From Actinokineospora sp. NBRC 105648 (GTDB taxonomy: Bacteria > Actinomycetota > Actinomycetes > Mycobacteriales > Pseudonocardiaceae), in NCBI RefSeq assembly GCF_030269645.1, contig NZ_BSTR01000026.1:48465-112464 (forward strand): DNA of 64,000 nucleotides. The letters run 5' to 3'. Both the position numbers and the translations under genes were made by a program. The notes under the pieces were generated by a model. It was given only the letters and a program-made list of their open reading frames with translations. It was not told where the DNA came from and searched no databases. Of the stretch, positions 1-7,978 are shown piece after piece. The stretch's first letter is position 1; the number at the start of each line of letters is the position of its first letter.

Positions 1-1
1 G

Positions 2-334
2 CGGGTCGCCAAAGGCGACATAGAGATCGCAGGACACCACATCCGCGAGGGCGACGCTGTACTGGTGTCGGGAACCCTCGCCAACCGCGACACCGCCGTC
101 CACAACGAGGCCGACACTTTCGACATCCTCCGCGAAGACCCCCACCACGTGACGTTCGGCTTCGGCATCCACCAGTGCCTCGGCCAGAACCTGGCCAGAC
201 TGGAACTGGAGGTGGCCATGAAGGCCCTCTTCACCCGCCTCCCCAAACTCCGCTTGGCCAAGCCGGTCTCCGAACTCCCCATCCTCGGCTCCGGCACCGT
301 CCAGCGAGTCCTAGAGCTGCCGGTGGAGTGGTGA
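2..334 (+). CDS. Cytochrome P450, C-terminal part (5' end outside window)
   Basis: Only the last 110 residues are in the window. The haem-binding loop reads FGFGIHQCLGQNLAR, matching the P450 signature FGxGxHxCxGxxLAR, with the Cys as the fifth haem-iron ligand. Upstream, residues VLVSGTLANRD match the segment before the haem loop of bacterial class I P450s. P450s hydroxylate or otherwise oxidise a small substrate using electrons from a ferredoxin. The stop overlaps the start of the next gene, which encodes exactly such a ferredoxin, so the two are translationally coupled redox partners. The substrate cannot be judged from this fragment. Confidence 0.95.
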   Translation, partial: RVAKGDIEIAGHHIREGDAVLVSGTLANRDTAVHNEADTFDILREDPHHVTFGFGIHQCLGQNLARLELEVAMKALFTRLPKLRLAKPVSELPILGSGTVQRVLELPVEW

Positions 335-528
335 CGTTGCACGTGGCAGTGGACCGGGACGTGTGCATCAGCGCGGGCAGATGCCTGGCCACAGCCCCGG
401 ACGTCTTCGACCAGGACGACGAGGAAGGCCTGGCCCTGGTGGTCCGCCAGCCGACCGGTGACGAGGAAAAGCTGGTCCGCAAGGCCGAATACCTGTGCCC
501 GGCAGCAGCAATCCATCTGTCCAACTAG
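331..528 (+). CDS. Ferredoxin of the 3Fe-4S P450-partner type
   Basis: A 65-residue protein that starts at GTG 331, overlapping the P450 stop as GTGA. It has the short acidic layout of actinomycete P450 ferredoxins: CISAGRC near residue 12 and a distal Cys-Pro (YLCPAAAI) near the C-terminus. That gives three cluster cysteines, with a non-Cys residue where a 4Fe-4S protein would have the second of its four Cys, which indicates a 3Fe-4S cluster. It should carry single electrons from a ferredoxin reductase to the upstream P450. The GTG start is chosen because of the overlap and because the protein then begins as family members do. Confidence 0.93.
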   Translation: MTLHVAVDRDVCISAGRCLATAPDVFDQDDEEGLALVVRQPTGDEEKLVRKAEYLCPAAAIHLSN

Positions 529-557
529 GACAGTAAGAAGCTAGAGCACGCACGCAA

Positions 558-591
558 GAGGAGGGGCGGACCACCCGGTCCGCCCCTCCTC
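558..591 (+). terminator. Strong hairpin after the ferredoxin gene
   Basis: A perfect 15-bp GC stem (558-572 with 577-591) closes on a 4-nt loop, 30 bp after the ferredoxin stop. There is no clear T tract, as is common for actinomycete terminators. It probably ends the P450-ferredoxin transcript. Confidence 0.6.
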
Positions 592-606
592 ACGCCACCA
601 CCACCC

Positions 607-748
607 AACCGCAGCGGACAAGTCAACCCCGCTGGCACACAACAAGATCCCGTCCCCGAGCTGGCACCGCAGCGGAAGGGCGCCCCCGCCGCCCATCAAA
701 CCGTAGCGGTTAGGCCGACCCCGCTGGTACGCAAGTCCCGTTACGGAT
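607..748 (+). repeat. AGCGG...CCGCT short-hairpin satellite on the left of H1a
   Basis: Three loose units carry CAGCGG or TAGCGG; two of them have a matching CCGCTG about 13 nt later. They end in a conserved GTCCCGTTACGGAT that abuts the H1a tip. Equivalent flanks occur beside H1d, H1e, H1f and H1g, and in a one-unit form beside H1b and H1c. Confidence 0.6.
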
Positions 749-887
749 GCTCGATCTGGTGGACTTGCTTCGTGTGGGGGGAGAGTGCCGCTAAACTTGC
801 CGTGGGTGGGGATGCCCTTACCCTGCCCTTTTCTCTCCACCGCGGTGCTCTAGGGGCCCCACACGAAGCGAGTTCACTAGATCGAGC
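749..887 (+). repeat. Palindromic element H1, copy a (forward)
   Basis: A 139-bp near-palindrome with GCTCGATC and GATCGAGC tips. The left arm reads inward to TGTGGGG and GAGAGTGCCGC; the right arm returns as GCGGTGCTCTAGGGGCCCC and then the complement of the tip region. The right arm alone has the GGGGCCCCTA block, which gives the element a polarity. No gene is inside. Confidence 0.85.
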
Positions 888-979
888 CCCCATCTTTTCC
901 TCGGGCAGCCCCAACGATGAGCGGCCCGTGGCGTCGACCCCACGACGCCACCCGAAACGACGAGCCCAAGTAAGAGCAG

Positions 980-1117
980 GCTCGATTGGCTGGACTGCCT
1001 TCGCGTGGGGCCCCTAGGCGACCGCGTGGGGAAAAGCGTGGGGAGAAGGGCATCCCCACCACAGGTCAAGTTTAGCGGTCGCCTCCCCCCACACGAAGGC
1101 AGTCCACCCAATCGAGC
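980..1117 (-). repeat. Palindromic element H1, copy b (reverse)
   Basis: A 138-bp copy opposite to copy a, so the two face each other tail to tail 92 bp apart. The GGGGCCCCTA arm comes first. Its outer arms use the GCTCGATTGG...GGACTGCC variant, which matches between its own two arms but differs from copy a. Confidence 0.85.
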
Positions 1118-1232
1118 ACAAACGTAACGGGTCTTGCGTACCAGCGGGCTCGGCTTCTAAAGACTGAAGAACCGAGAACTGAGAGAGATGAAGAACTGAG
1201 AGCCAGGAGCCAGGAGTCAGAGGTCCGGTTCC

Positions 1233-2231
1233 CTACAGCCCGATGAAGCTCATGCTGTGCTCGTTCCACCGTTCCCCGGCCACGTCCCCCGCAGGCACCG
1301 CCGCCTCGATCGCCGCCAGCTCCGGTGCCGACAACCCCAGGAAAGCGGCGTCGACGTTCTCCTCCAGGTTCCCCCTTCGCCTGGTCCCCGGGATGGGCAC
1401 GACGTCCGGCCCCCGGTGGTGCAGCCAAGCCAACGCCCACTGTGCCGCCGTCAACCCGCGTGCCCCGGCCAGGGCCGCGACCCGGTCGACCAGCGCGAGG
1501 TTCGTCGCCAGGTTGTCCGGGAGGAATCGAGGCTGTGCGATTCGTCGGAAGTCGTTTTCCCCCAGCACGTCCACCGTTCGGATGGACCCGCTCAGAAAGC
1601 CGCGCCCCAACGGCGCGTACGGCACGATCGCGATCCCCAGTTCCCGGCACACCGGGGCGATGGACTGCTCGATGTCGCGTGACCACAGGGACCACTCGGT
1701 CTGCAGCGCCGCCACCGGGTGGACCGCGTGTGCCCGTCGGATCGTGGTGACGCCCGCCTCCGACAGGCCGTACTCGCGGATCTTGCCCGCGTGCACGAGG
1801 TCGGCCAGTGCGCCCACCGTCTCCTCGATCTCCACCGAGGTGTCGACCCGGGTCAAGTAGAAGAGATCGATGTGGTCGACCCCGAGTCGGCGCAGCGATG
1901 CCTCGCAGGAGGATCGCACGTACTCGGCGTCGCCCCGGATCCCCACGCCCACACCGGGTCCCGGTCGCTGCACGCCGAACTTGGTGGCCACCACGGCCGT
2001 GTCGCGCCGGTCGGCGATCGCCTTGCCGATCAGTTCCTCGTTGGCCCCGAAGGCGTAGACGTCGGCCGTGTCGAGCAGGGTCACGCCCAGTTCGAGGGCG
2101 CGGTGGATGGTCCGCAGTGACTCGGCCTCGTCGGTCGGGCCGTAGAACTCGGTCATGCCGAGGCAGCCCAGGCCCTGGGCGCCGACGGTGAGCGAGCCGA
2201 TCTGCCTGCTGGGCAGCTTCGTCAGGGTCAT
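1233..2231 (-). CDS. Aldo/keto reductase family protein lacking the catalytic His
   Basis: A 332-residue TIM-barrel NADPH-dependent aldo/keto reductase of the AKR13/YajO-like type. The tetrad Asp and Tyr are in DTADVYAFGANEELIG and the Lys in VVATKFG. The position normally filled by His in DLYYQHRVD reads DLFYLTRVD, so the fourth tetrad residue is Thr127 (codon 1851-1853). The NADP-binding C-terminal part (PIPGTRRRGNLEENV) is intact. The start at 2231 overlaps the upstream barrel gene by 4 bp (ATGA); longer in-frame starts would run into that gene. The protein probably still binds NADPH, but carbonyl reduction may be weak or the reaction altered. Confidence 0.88.
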   Translation of the reverse strand: MTLTKLPSRQIGSLTVGAQGLGCLGMTEFYGPTDEAESLRTIHRALELGVTLLDTADVYAFGANEELIGKAIADRRDTAVVATKFGVQRPGPGVGVGIRGDAEYVRSSCEASLRRLGVDHIDLFYLTRVDTSVEIEETVGALADLVHAGKIREYGLSEAGVTTIRRAHAVHPVAALQTEWSLWSRDIEQSIAPVCRELGIAIVPYAPLGRGFLSGSIRTVDVLGENDFRRIAQPRFLPDNLATNLALVDRVAALAGARGLTAAQWALAWLHHRGPDVVPIPGTRRRGNLEENVDAAFLGLSAPELAAIEAAVPAGDVAGERWNEHSMSFIGL

Positions 2232-2731
2232 GGCAGCGAGGGCCGGTACAGGACGATGGCGGACTCGTAGGTGTCGTGCGTCTCCTTCTGCAGCGGTCGG
2301 AAGGTCCGGTAGCCGATGGCGCCGCGCAGCGGTCCGTCGACCACGACGGCCGGGAACGACGCCCACTCGCCCGCGGTGAGCCTGCTGTCGTCCACCAGGC
2401 CGCCCGCGCGGATGACGTTGCCGTCGTCCAGGGTGATCTCTTCGCCGAAGTAGGCGAGGAAACTCCCGTTGTCCTGCTTGTAGAGCATCCGTCCGGCGCC
2501 GTTGGTGACGCCCAGCCGGACGCCGTCCGGGCCGGAGATCTCCAGGCGGACCTTGGCGAAGTCCTGCTCGGTCGGGGTGGTGCCGGTCGGGTCCGGGTTG
2601 GTGGACTCGTAGTCGACGACCTTCTCGGTCAGGTCCCGCAGGATGAGCGCGGTCGCCGGGTCGGCGAGGCCGCCCGCGTGGTCGGACTCGGTGCGCGGTG
2701 GTACGGCGAAGCCGTCGAGCAGCACTGTCAT
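2228..2731 (-). CDS. Small barrel protein, possibly allene-oxide-cyclase-like
   Basis: A 167-residue protein with no signal peptide or membrane segment. The central part is rich in alternating beta strands (YKQDNGSFLAYFGEEITL, then GEWASFPAVVVDG and GAIGYRTFRP), and it ends YESAIVLYRP. This strand pattern resembles the allene oxide cyclase-like beta barrels of actinomycetes, some of which act on secondary metabolites, but the match is by eye and could be to another barrel family. It sits between an LAL regulator and an aldo/keto reductase, overlapping the latter by 4 bp, so the pair is co-translated. Confidence 0.6.
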   Translation of the reverse strand: MTVLLDGFAVPPRTESDHAGGLADPATALILRDLTEKVVDYESTNPDPTGTTPTEQDFAKVRLEISGPDGVRLGVTNGAGRMLYKQDNGSFLAYFGEEITLDDGNVIRAGGLVDDSRLTAGEWASFPAVVVDGPLRGAIGYRTFRPLQKETHDTYESAIVLYRPSLP

Positions 2732-2799
2732 GTCGCCTCCAGGGACTCGGTGGCCCGAAGCTAGGGCGCGCCGCTCACGCGCTTCTAAACAGCGACCAC

Positions 2800-5517
2800 C
2801 TACCCGCCGCTCTGCGTCAGCGCGAGCGCGAGCTCCACCTGCGAGCGCACCCCGGTCTTGCGGTAGATCCGGGTGAGGTGCACGTCGACCGTGCGCGTGC
2901 TGATGTCGAGCCGGTCGGCGATCTCCTTGCGCTTCATGCCCGCCCGGATCAGCAGCGCGATCTCCCGCTCCCGACGCGTGAGGTCGACCAGCACGGCCAC
3001 CTCCGGCTCCGCCGCGCCCTCCGGCTGCACCCGGCTCTCGAACCAGTCGGCCAGGGTCAGCGCGCCGTGCCTGCGGGCGATCTCGTGCGCGAGCGCCGCG
3101 TGGTCGCGGGCGTGCGCGTGCCTGCCCAACGGCTCCAGCACGGCGGCCGCGTGGCCGAGCGCGTACGCCTGCTCGATCGCCATGCTCGCCCCCGCGTACG
3201 CGCCCGCGGCTCGCTCGTAGCACTCCGCCGCCTCGCTGGTCCGCCCCTGCGCGCGCGCCGCGTGCCCATCCGCCAGTTCGGCGCAGGCGAGGTTGTAGGG
3301 CAACGGGTTCGCCAACGCCTGCGCCCGGCTGCGGGCGGCCCACTCGGGCACCCGGGGGTCCTCGGCGTCGGCGCCCGCCGCGCACAGCAGCTCCCAGAAG
3401 GAGCCGCGGTGGTTGGCCGGTATCCCCAGCAGGTCGGCGCCCTTGCCCTCGTTGAGCACCAGGGTGACGCAGTGCGCGGCGTCGCCGTCGAGCCAGGTGC
3501 ACCGGGCCAGCGCCAGTGCCGCGATCGCCGCGCTGCCGTTGACGCTGGACTCGGCCACCGGCTGCTGCGCCATCGCCTGCTGGGCCAGCACCTTCGCCCG
3601 ACCGCTGCCGGGCGGCTGCAACCACACCTCGGCGAGCGACTTGAGCGCGGTCGCCTGCGCGTGCCGGTGGGAGTTGCCGGTGCCCGACTCGACGATCGCC
3701 GAGTCGGCCGAGTGGCAGGCCTGCTGGAGCAACCCCAGGTGCCGCTCGGACTCGCTGAGCAGCACTAGCAGCGTGGGCAGCAGGAAGGTCTGACCGCGCT
3801 GGTGCACGACGTTGACCCCGCGCGCCAGGTGCCTGCGGGCGTCGACGTAGCGGCCGAGGTACACATCCGCCAGGCCCACGATCATCAGCGCCGCCGGGCT
3901 CGCCGCCACGGTGTGCTCGGGGGAGCGGTCCAGCAGCCTGCCCGCGGCGGTCGCGTCCGCGACCGCGCCCAGCACGTCGCCCCCCGCTACCGTGTCGAGC
4001 GACCGCGCGCCCAGCAGCCCGGCCGCGGTCACCAGGTCGCCGTGCTCGTAGGCCAGGCGCAGCGCGGTGTCGGTGCGCTCGCGGTCGCCGACCCGGCCCA
4101 GCATGCTCGTGCGGATGTGCTGGGCCAGCACGAGCCGCGGCCAGATCGCCGGGTCGCGCGGGCGCCCGGCGCGCAGCTGCTCGGTGAGCAGGTCGACGGT
4201 CTGCACGTCGTGCCCCAGCATGGTCTCCACCACCGAGACGAACGCGATCTGCTCGGCCAGCTCGCGCGGGTCGGCGCGGCCGGACTCGTGCACCACGAAC
4301 AGCAGCTCGCGGCTCTCCGCCAGCCTGCCCACCTGCCCGAGCGCCCCGCTCAGCGCCGTGCGCGCGCGCAACCCGACGTCGGTGGTGGCGGGCGCCTCGG
4401 CGATCACCGTGGTCAGCCACGAGATCGCCACCGCCACGTCACTGGCGATGATCTCCGCCGCGGCCGCCAGGATCCGCTCCAGCTCGCTCTCCCTGGCCCG
4501 GGAGAGGGAGTGCACGAGGTGGAAGCCCAGCTCCCGCTCGCCGGCGCCGCGCGAGGTGAGCCGGTTGATCGCGCGCTGGTGCGCCTTCACCGCCCAGCAC
4601 GGGTCGATGCTGCGGTGCAGCAGCGTGCCGAACACCTCGTCGCGGATGCACAGCTGGTCCCCGCCGGGGTCGCTGCGCACCAGGTCGCGCCGCCCCAGCG
4701 AGCCCACGGCCGCGGTGGCGACCCGCAGGTCCACCTCGGCGACCTCGGCGAGCAGCTCGGCGTCGAACCGGGCGCGCAGCACGGCGGCGGCGTGCAGGAC
4801 GTACCGCTCGTTGATCGTCAGGTCTCGGGTCTCGCGCAGCACGGCGAGCTCGAACGGCGCGGCGGGCGCGTCGGTGCCTAATCGGGCGCACTCGTGCAAC
4901 GCCTGCAACGCCTGGAGGTGGAACGGGTTCCCCCGGCTGCGCCCGCGCACGGCGCGCGTGGCCGAGGACGCCGACACGGCCAACAGCTGCTCGTCGGTCA
5001 TCGGGCCCAGCTCGACCCGGACGCAGTGCCCGTACGCCGACCCCACCGCGATCGCCTCGGCCAGCTCGACCGGGGTCTGCCTGCCGCGCAACGAGATCAC
5101 CACGTCGGCCAGCGGGGGAGTGTGCCCCAGCGCCATCTCGCGCAGCTCGGCCAGGGTGCGCTCGTCGGCCAGGTGCACGTCGTCGAGCACGACCAGCTCG
5201 CGCGGGGGGCGGCGGGCCCGCAGCCGGGACACCTGGTTGCCCTGCTCGCCCGCCCGGTGCCGGGCCCGGCGCACCATCGTGCGCACGGCGTCGATCGCGC
5301 ACTCCTGCCTGCGCCGCGAGCACTGGTAGACCGTGGCCGGGTTCGCGCTCCACCGCCGGTCCTTGGCCACCGCGGAGAGCAGGTGCGTCTTGCCCGCGCC
5401 GGGGTCGCCGACCACGGCGATCACCCGGCCCGGCGCGAGCGGGTCGTGGACCGCGTCCAGCAGCAGCCGCAGCTCGGCCGCGCGCGCCACGTCGGTGTCG
5501 TCCTCGTGCTGGTTCAT
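2800..5517 (-). CDS. LAL-type LuxR regulator (large ATP-binding)
   Basis: A 905-residue regulator. The N-terminal AAA/STAND-like ATPase has a Walker A motif GDPGAGKT near residue 37 and a Walker B-like LVVLDDVH near residue 112. A long alpha-helical middle region of TPR-like character follows, then a C-terminal LuxR helix-turn-helix (LTRREREIALLIRAGM, then ISTRTVDVHLTRIYRK). LAL proteins usually activate nearby metabolic genes. The start MNQHEDDTD at 5517 is preferred because the in-frame upstream part is not family-like. The barrel and aldo/keto reductase genes follow 68 bp downstream in the same direction and are the likely targets. Confidence 0.92.
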   Translation of the reverse strand: MNQHEDDTDVARAAELRLLLDAVHDPLAPGRVIAVVGDPGAGKTHLLSAVAKDRRWSANPATVYQCSRRRQECAIDAVRTMVRRARHRAGEQGNQVSRLRARRPPRELVVLDDVHLADERTLAELREMALGHTPPLADVVISLRGRQTPVELAEAIAVGSAYGHCVRVELGPMTDEQLLAVSASSATRAVRGRSRGNPFHLQALQALHECARLGTDAPAAPFELAVLRETRDLTINERYVLHAAAVLRARFDAELLAEVAEVDLRVATAAVGSLGRRDLVRSDPGGDQLCIRDEVFGTLLHRSIDPCWAVKAHQRAINRLTSRGAGERELGFHLVHSLSRARESELERILAAAAEIIASDVAVAISWLTTVIAEAPATTDVGLRARTALSGALGQVGRLAESRELLFVVHESGRADPRELAEQIAFVSVVETMLGHDVQTVDLLTEQLRAGRPRDPAIWPRLVLAQHIRTSMLGRVGDRERTDTALRLAYEHGDLVTAAGLLGARSLDTVAGGDVLGAVADATAAGRLLDRSPEHTVAASPAALMIVGLADVYLGRYVDARRHLARGVNVVHQRGQTFLLPTLLVLLSESERHLGLLQQACHSADSAIVESGTGNSHRHAQATALKSLAEVWLQPPGSGRAKVLAQQAMAQQPVAESSVNGSAAIAALALARCTWLDGDAAHCVTLVLNEGKGADLLGIPANHRGSFWELLCAAGADAEDPRVPEWAARSRAQALANPLPYNLACAELADGHAARAQGRTSEAAECYERAAGAYAGASMAIEQAYALGHAAAVLEPLGRHAHARDHAALAHEIARRHGALTLADWFESRVQPEGAAEPEVAVLVDLTRREREIALLIRAGMKRKEIADRLDISTRTVDVHLTRIYRKTGVRSQVELALALTQSGG

Positions 5518-5701
5518 GCCGTGCCCGATCCCCCTTGGAGCGTGCGGACAAGGCGGCGCTGCCATGCCGGTACCGCAGGGTCGAGCGCCCGGCCGTGTTC
5601 GGATCGGACGTCTCGACTGGACACCCCAACTCCACTTGGCGGCCCCGGGGTTGTCAATCGGCGTCCGCATGCCGATACGTGCCCTGACCGGTGGTTGCGC
5701 C

Positions 5702-6301
5702 TCAGGGCCCCGCCGTGCGGACCGCGATGCCCTCGATCACCAGCTCGATGAACCGCTCGGTCTCGTCCTTGCCCGCGCGGGTCGTCTCGCGGACCCACGC
5801 GGCGCCGCTGAGCAGCCCGAACAGCTCGTCGGCGGTCAGGTCGGCGCGCACCTCGCCCGCGCGCTGGGCGGCGCGCAGCAGGTCGGCGCCGCTGGTGTGC
5901 ATGGCCGCGCACATGGCGTGCGACGGCGTCCCCTCGTCGTACATGCTCTGGGCCAGGATGCCGACCAGGCCGCGGAACGTGCTGAAGTGCACTACGGCGT
6001 GCCGCATCCAGTCGGTCAGCGCGGTCAGCGGCGCCAGCCGGTCGGCGACGTCGCGGGCGTGGCTCACCAGCACCTCGAGCCCGTCGCGGGTGGCCGCCTC
6101 GACCAGCGTGGCCCGGGTGGGGAAGTGCCGGTAAAGGGTGCCGATGGCCACGCCCGCCTCGTGCGCGATGTCCTCCAGCGAGGCGTCGGACCCGTGCTCG
6201 GCGAACGCCGTGCGCGCCGCGACCAGCAGCGCGTCGTAGTTGCGCCGCCCGTCCGCGCGCTTGGGCCGCTGGGCGATCTGCGGCACCGGTGTCTCAGCCA
6301 T
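5702..6301 (-). CDS. TetR family repressor
   Basis: A 199-residue repressor with an N-terminal helix-turn-helix (SLEDIAHEAGVAIGTLYRHF, about residues 40-60) and a helical ligand-binding domain ending in a region typical of SACE_7040-like TetR proteins. It is divergent from the MFS exporter that starts 124 bp away. A perfect 9-bp inverted repeat lies between them. The expected role is repression of the exporter and of itself until a drug-like ligand binds. Confidence 0.93.
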   Translation of the reverse strand: MAETPVPQIAQRPKRADGRRNYDALLVAARTAFAEHGSDASLEDIAHEAGVAIGTLYRHFPTRATLVEAATRDGLEVLVSHARDVADRLAPLTALTDWMRHAVVHFSTFRGLVGILAQSMYDEGTPSHAMCAAMHTSGADLLRAAQRAGEVRADLTADELFGLLSGAAWVRETTRAGKDETERFIELVIEGIAVRTAGP

Positions 6302-6310
6302 GGGACCTCC

Positions 6311-6340
6311 TTGACTAATCGAGGCAGCCTCAGGTTAACT
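6311..6340 (+). promoter_or_regulatory. Predicted promoter of the MFS exporter
   Basis: TTGACT (6311-6316) and TTAACT (6335-6340) with an 18-bp spacer. The -10 box lies inside the TetR inverted repeat, which fits repression by promoter occlusion. Confidence 0.45.
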
Positions 6341-6358
6341 GGCCGCGCCAACCTGAGG
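6328..6358. promoter_or_regulatory. Probable TetR operator
   Basis: CCTCAGGTT (6328-6336) and its exact complement AACCTGAGG (6350-6358) are separated by 13 bp in the divergent promoter region. Position and symmetry fit a TetR dimer-of-dimers site. Confidence 0.6.
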
Positions 6359-6425
6359 TGGTCTCACCCTAGCAGGGCGGCGTGGTCGACCGGTCTGGCC
6401 GATCTTCTGGCGATGGAGGAGACGA

Positions 6426-7916
6426 ATGAGCACCGAGACCAACCCGGGAGCGCCTGACCAGGCGGATCCGGCGGTGGAGACCACGGCAGCCGCCGAGGTC
6501 ACCGAGGTCACCGAGGCGGCCGAGCCGGGCACCGAGCCCGCCGCCGACGCGGGCGGCAGGTGGGGGCTCGCGCTGGCCGCGATCGTCGGCGCGGAGTTCA
6601 TGCTGCAGCTCGACGGCACCGTGGTGAACGTGGCGCTGCCGACGCTGCAGACCGACCTCGGCCTGGACGTGCCGACCGCCTCCTGGGTGCCCAACGGGTT
6701 CCTGCTCGCCTTCGGCGCGCTGCTGCTGTTCAGCGGCAGGCTCGGCGACTCGATCGGGCACCGCCGGGTGTTCGCCGGCGGCATCGCGCTGGTGACGCTG
6801 GCCTCGCTGGTCGCGGGCCTGGCGCAGAACGTGCCGACCCTGCTGGTCGGCCGGGTGCTGCAGGGCGCGGGCGCGGCCCTGGCCGGACCGGCGGGCCTGG
6901 CGCTGCTGGCCACCGCGTTCTCCGGTGAGCGCCAGCAGCGGGCCTTCGGCCTGTACTCCACGGTCACCGGCCTGGGCGCCGCCGCGGGCATGGTGCTCGG
7001 CGGCGTCCTCACCTCGGTGGGCGACTGGCGCTGGAGCCTGCTGGTCAACGTCCCGATCGGACTGGTCATCCTGGCGGTCGCCGCCCGCACGCTCGGCCTG
7101 CGCGGCGACAGCACCAACTCCCGCTCGCTCGGCCTGCCCAGCGCGGCGCTGGCCACCGGATCGCTGGTGCTGCTGGTGTTCGGCCTGGTCGGCGCGGCCA
7201 AGACCGGCTGGACCTCGACCTCGGCGCTGCTCCCGCTGGCCGCGGGCGTGGTGTTGGCCGTGGTGCTGGTCCTCGTCGACCGACGCGCCGCCGACCCGCT
7301 GCTGCCCGGCCGGATCTTCGCCGACCGCGCCCGTGCCGCGTCGTTCGTGAGCCTGGTGCTGCTGGCCGCCGTGCTCACCGGTTTCCTGCTGTACCTGGTG
7401 CAGTACCTGCAGAACTCGCTGCACCTGTCCCCGCTCAAGGCCGGTCTGGCGATCCTGCCGTTCGGCCTGGCCCTGCTGGCGATCATCCAGTTCGTCACGC
7501 CCCGGCTGGCCAAGGTCGACCTGAAGGTGCGCGGCGTCGCGGGCCTGGTGCTGGTGCTCGCCGGGGTCGCCTGGCTCAGCGCGCTGGACGCCTCGAGCAC
7601 CTACGCGACCGGCGTGCTGCCGCAGATCGTCCTGCTCGGCTTCGGCGTCGGCCTGGCCATCGTGCCGATCAACATGATCATCCTGACCACCAGCGCGCCC
7701 GAGGACACCGGTATCACCGCGGGCCTGCTGCAGACCAGCCTCACCATCGGCGGCGTTCTCGGCGTCGCGGTGCTGCTGATCCCGTTCACCAGTGGCACCG
7801 GCGTGCCCGCCGACACCATCGGCGGCCTGTTCGGGTGGACCGTGGTGATCACCGCGGCGGCCCTGCTGGTGGTCGTCGCGGGCTGGTTCGCGCCTAAGCG
7901 CGCCGAACAGGCCTGA
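6426..7916 (+). CDS. MFS drug exporter, DHA2 (14-helix) type
   Basis: A 496-residue proton-driven efflux pump of the EmrB/QacA type. After an acidic N-terminus of about 45 residues comes the first helix with LDGTVVNVALPTLQ, the DHA2 signature, and then GRLGDSIGHRRVF, the MFS loop 2-3 motif. About 14 hydrophobic helices follow. A GGAGG ribosome site lies 6 bp before the ATG. Control by the divergent TetR is likely. The substrate is unknown; such pumps usually export hydrophobic drugs or the host's own metabolites. Confidence 0.93.
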   Translation: MSTETNPGAPDQADPAVETTAAAEVTEVTEAAEPGTEPAADAGGRWGLALAAIVGAEFMLQLDGTVVNVALPTLQTDLGLDVPTASWVPNGFLLAFGALLLFSGRLGDSIGHRRVFAGGIALVTLASLVAGLAQNVPTLLVGRVLQGAGAALAGPAGLALLATAFSGERQQRAFGLYSTVTGLGAAAGMVLGGVLTSVGDWRWSLLVNVPIGLVILAVAARTLGLRGDSTNSRSLGLPSAALATGSLVLLVFGLVGAAKTGWTSTSALLPLAAGVVLAVVLVLVDRRAADPLLPGRIFADRARAASFVSLVLLAAVLTGFLLYLVQYLQNSLHLSPLKAGLAILPFGLALLAIIQFVTPRLAKVDLKVRGVAGLVLVLAGVAWLSALDASSTYATGVLPQIVLLGFGVGLAIVPINMIILTTSAPEDTGITAGLLQTSLTIGGVLGVAVLLIPFTSGTGVPADTIGGLFGWTVVITAAALLVVVAGWFAPKRAEQA

Positions 7917-7928
7917 TCACCCACCGCG

Positions 7929-7960
7929 AAGGGCCCGGTAGCGGCGGCTACCGGGCCCTT
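7929..7960. terminator. Bidirectional terminator between the MFS and SARP genes
   Basis: A perfect 14-bp stem (7929-7942 with 7947-7960) and a 4-nt GGCG loop lie between two convergent genes. The A-A and T-T ends would give short U runs in both directions. Confidence 0.75.
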
Positions 7961-7978
7961 CTGCGTGTCTGGGCTCGC

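Larger units (their letters stand above)
529..1232. other. Convergent intergenic region holding two hairpin elements
   Basis: No credible gene. After the terminator at 558-591 the region holds AGCGG-type short hairpins (about 607-748), H1 element a (749-887), a 92-bp spacer with a perfect 9-bp hairpin (928-951), H1 element b in reverse (980-1117), a single AGCGG-type flank (1118-1165) and a purine-rich stretch with a repeated AGAACTGAGAG (1175-1202). The open reading frames that cross it run through palindromes and are judged spurious. Confidence 0.7.

Noticed and set aside
749..887. Target-site duplication at H1a that would prove transposition
   Set aside because: The bases outside the tips (TTACGGAT and CCCCATCT) do not match, and conserved sequence continues past the palindrome, so the true ends are not the GCTCGAT tips.
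749..1117. Open frames across H1 and H2 elements (for example translations with SLRVGPLEHRGG or WIGFVRGPLRKE)
   Set aside because: They run through palindromes, recur only because the DNA repeats, appear on both strands, and have no ribosome sites. They are by-products of the repeats and probably a source of false hypothetical proteins.
5333..6457. A 374-codon plus-strand frame opposite the LAL and TetR genes
   Set aside because: It is antisense to clear TetR and LAL coding sequence and has a composition typical of a shadow frame.
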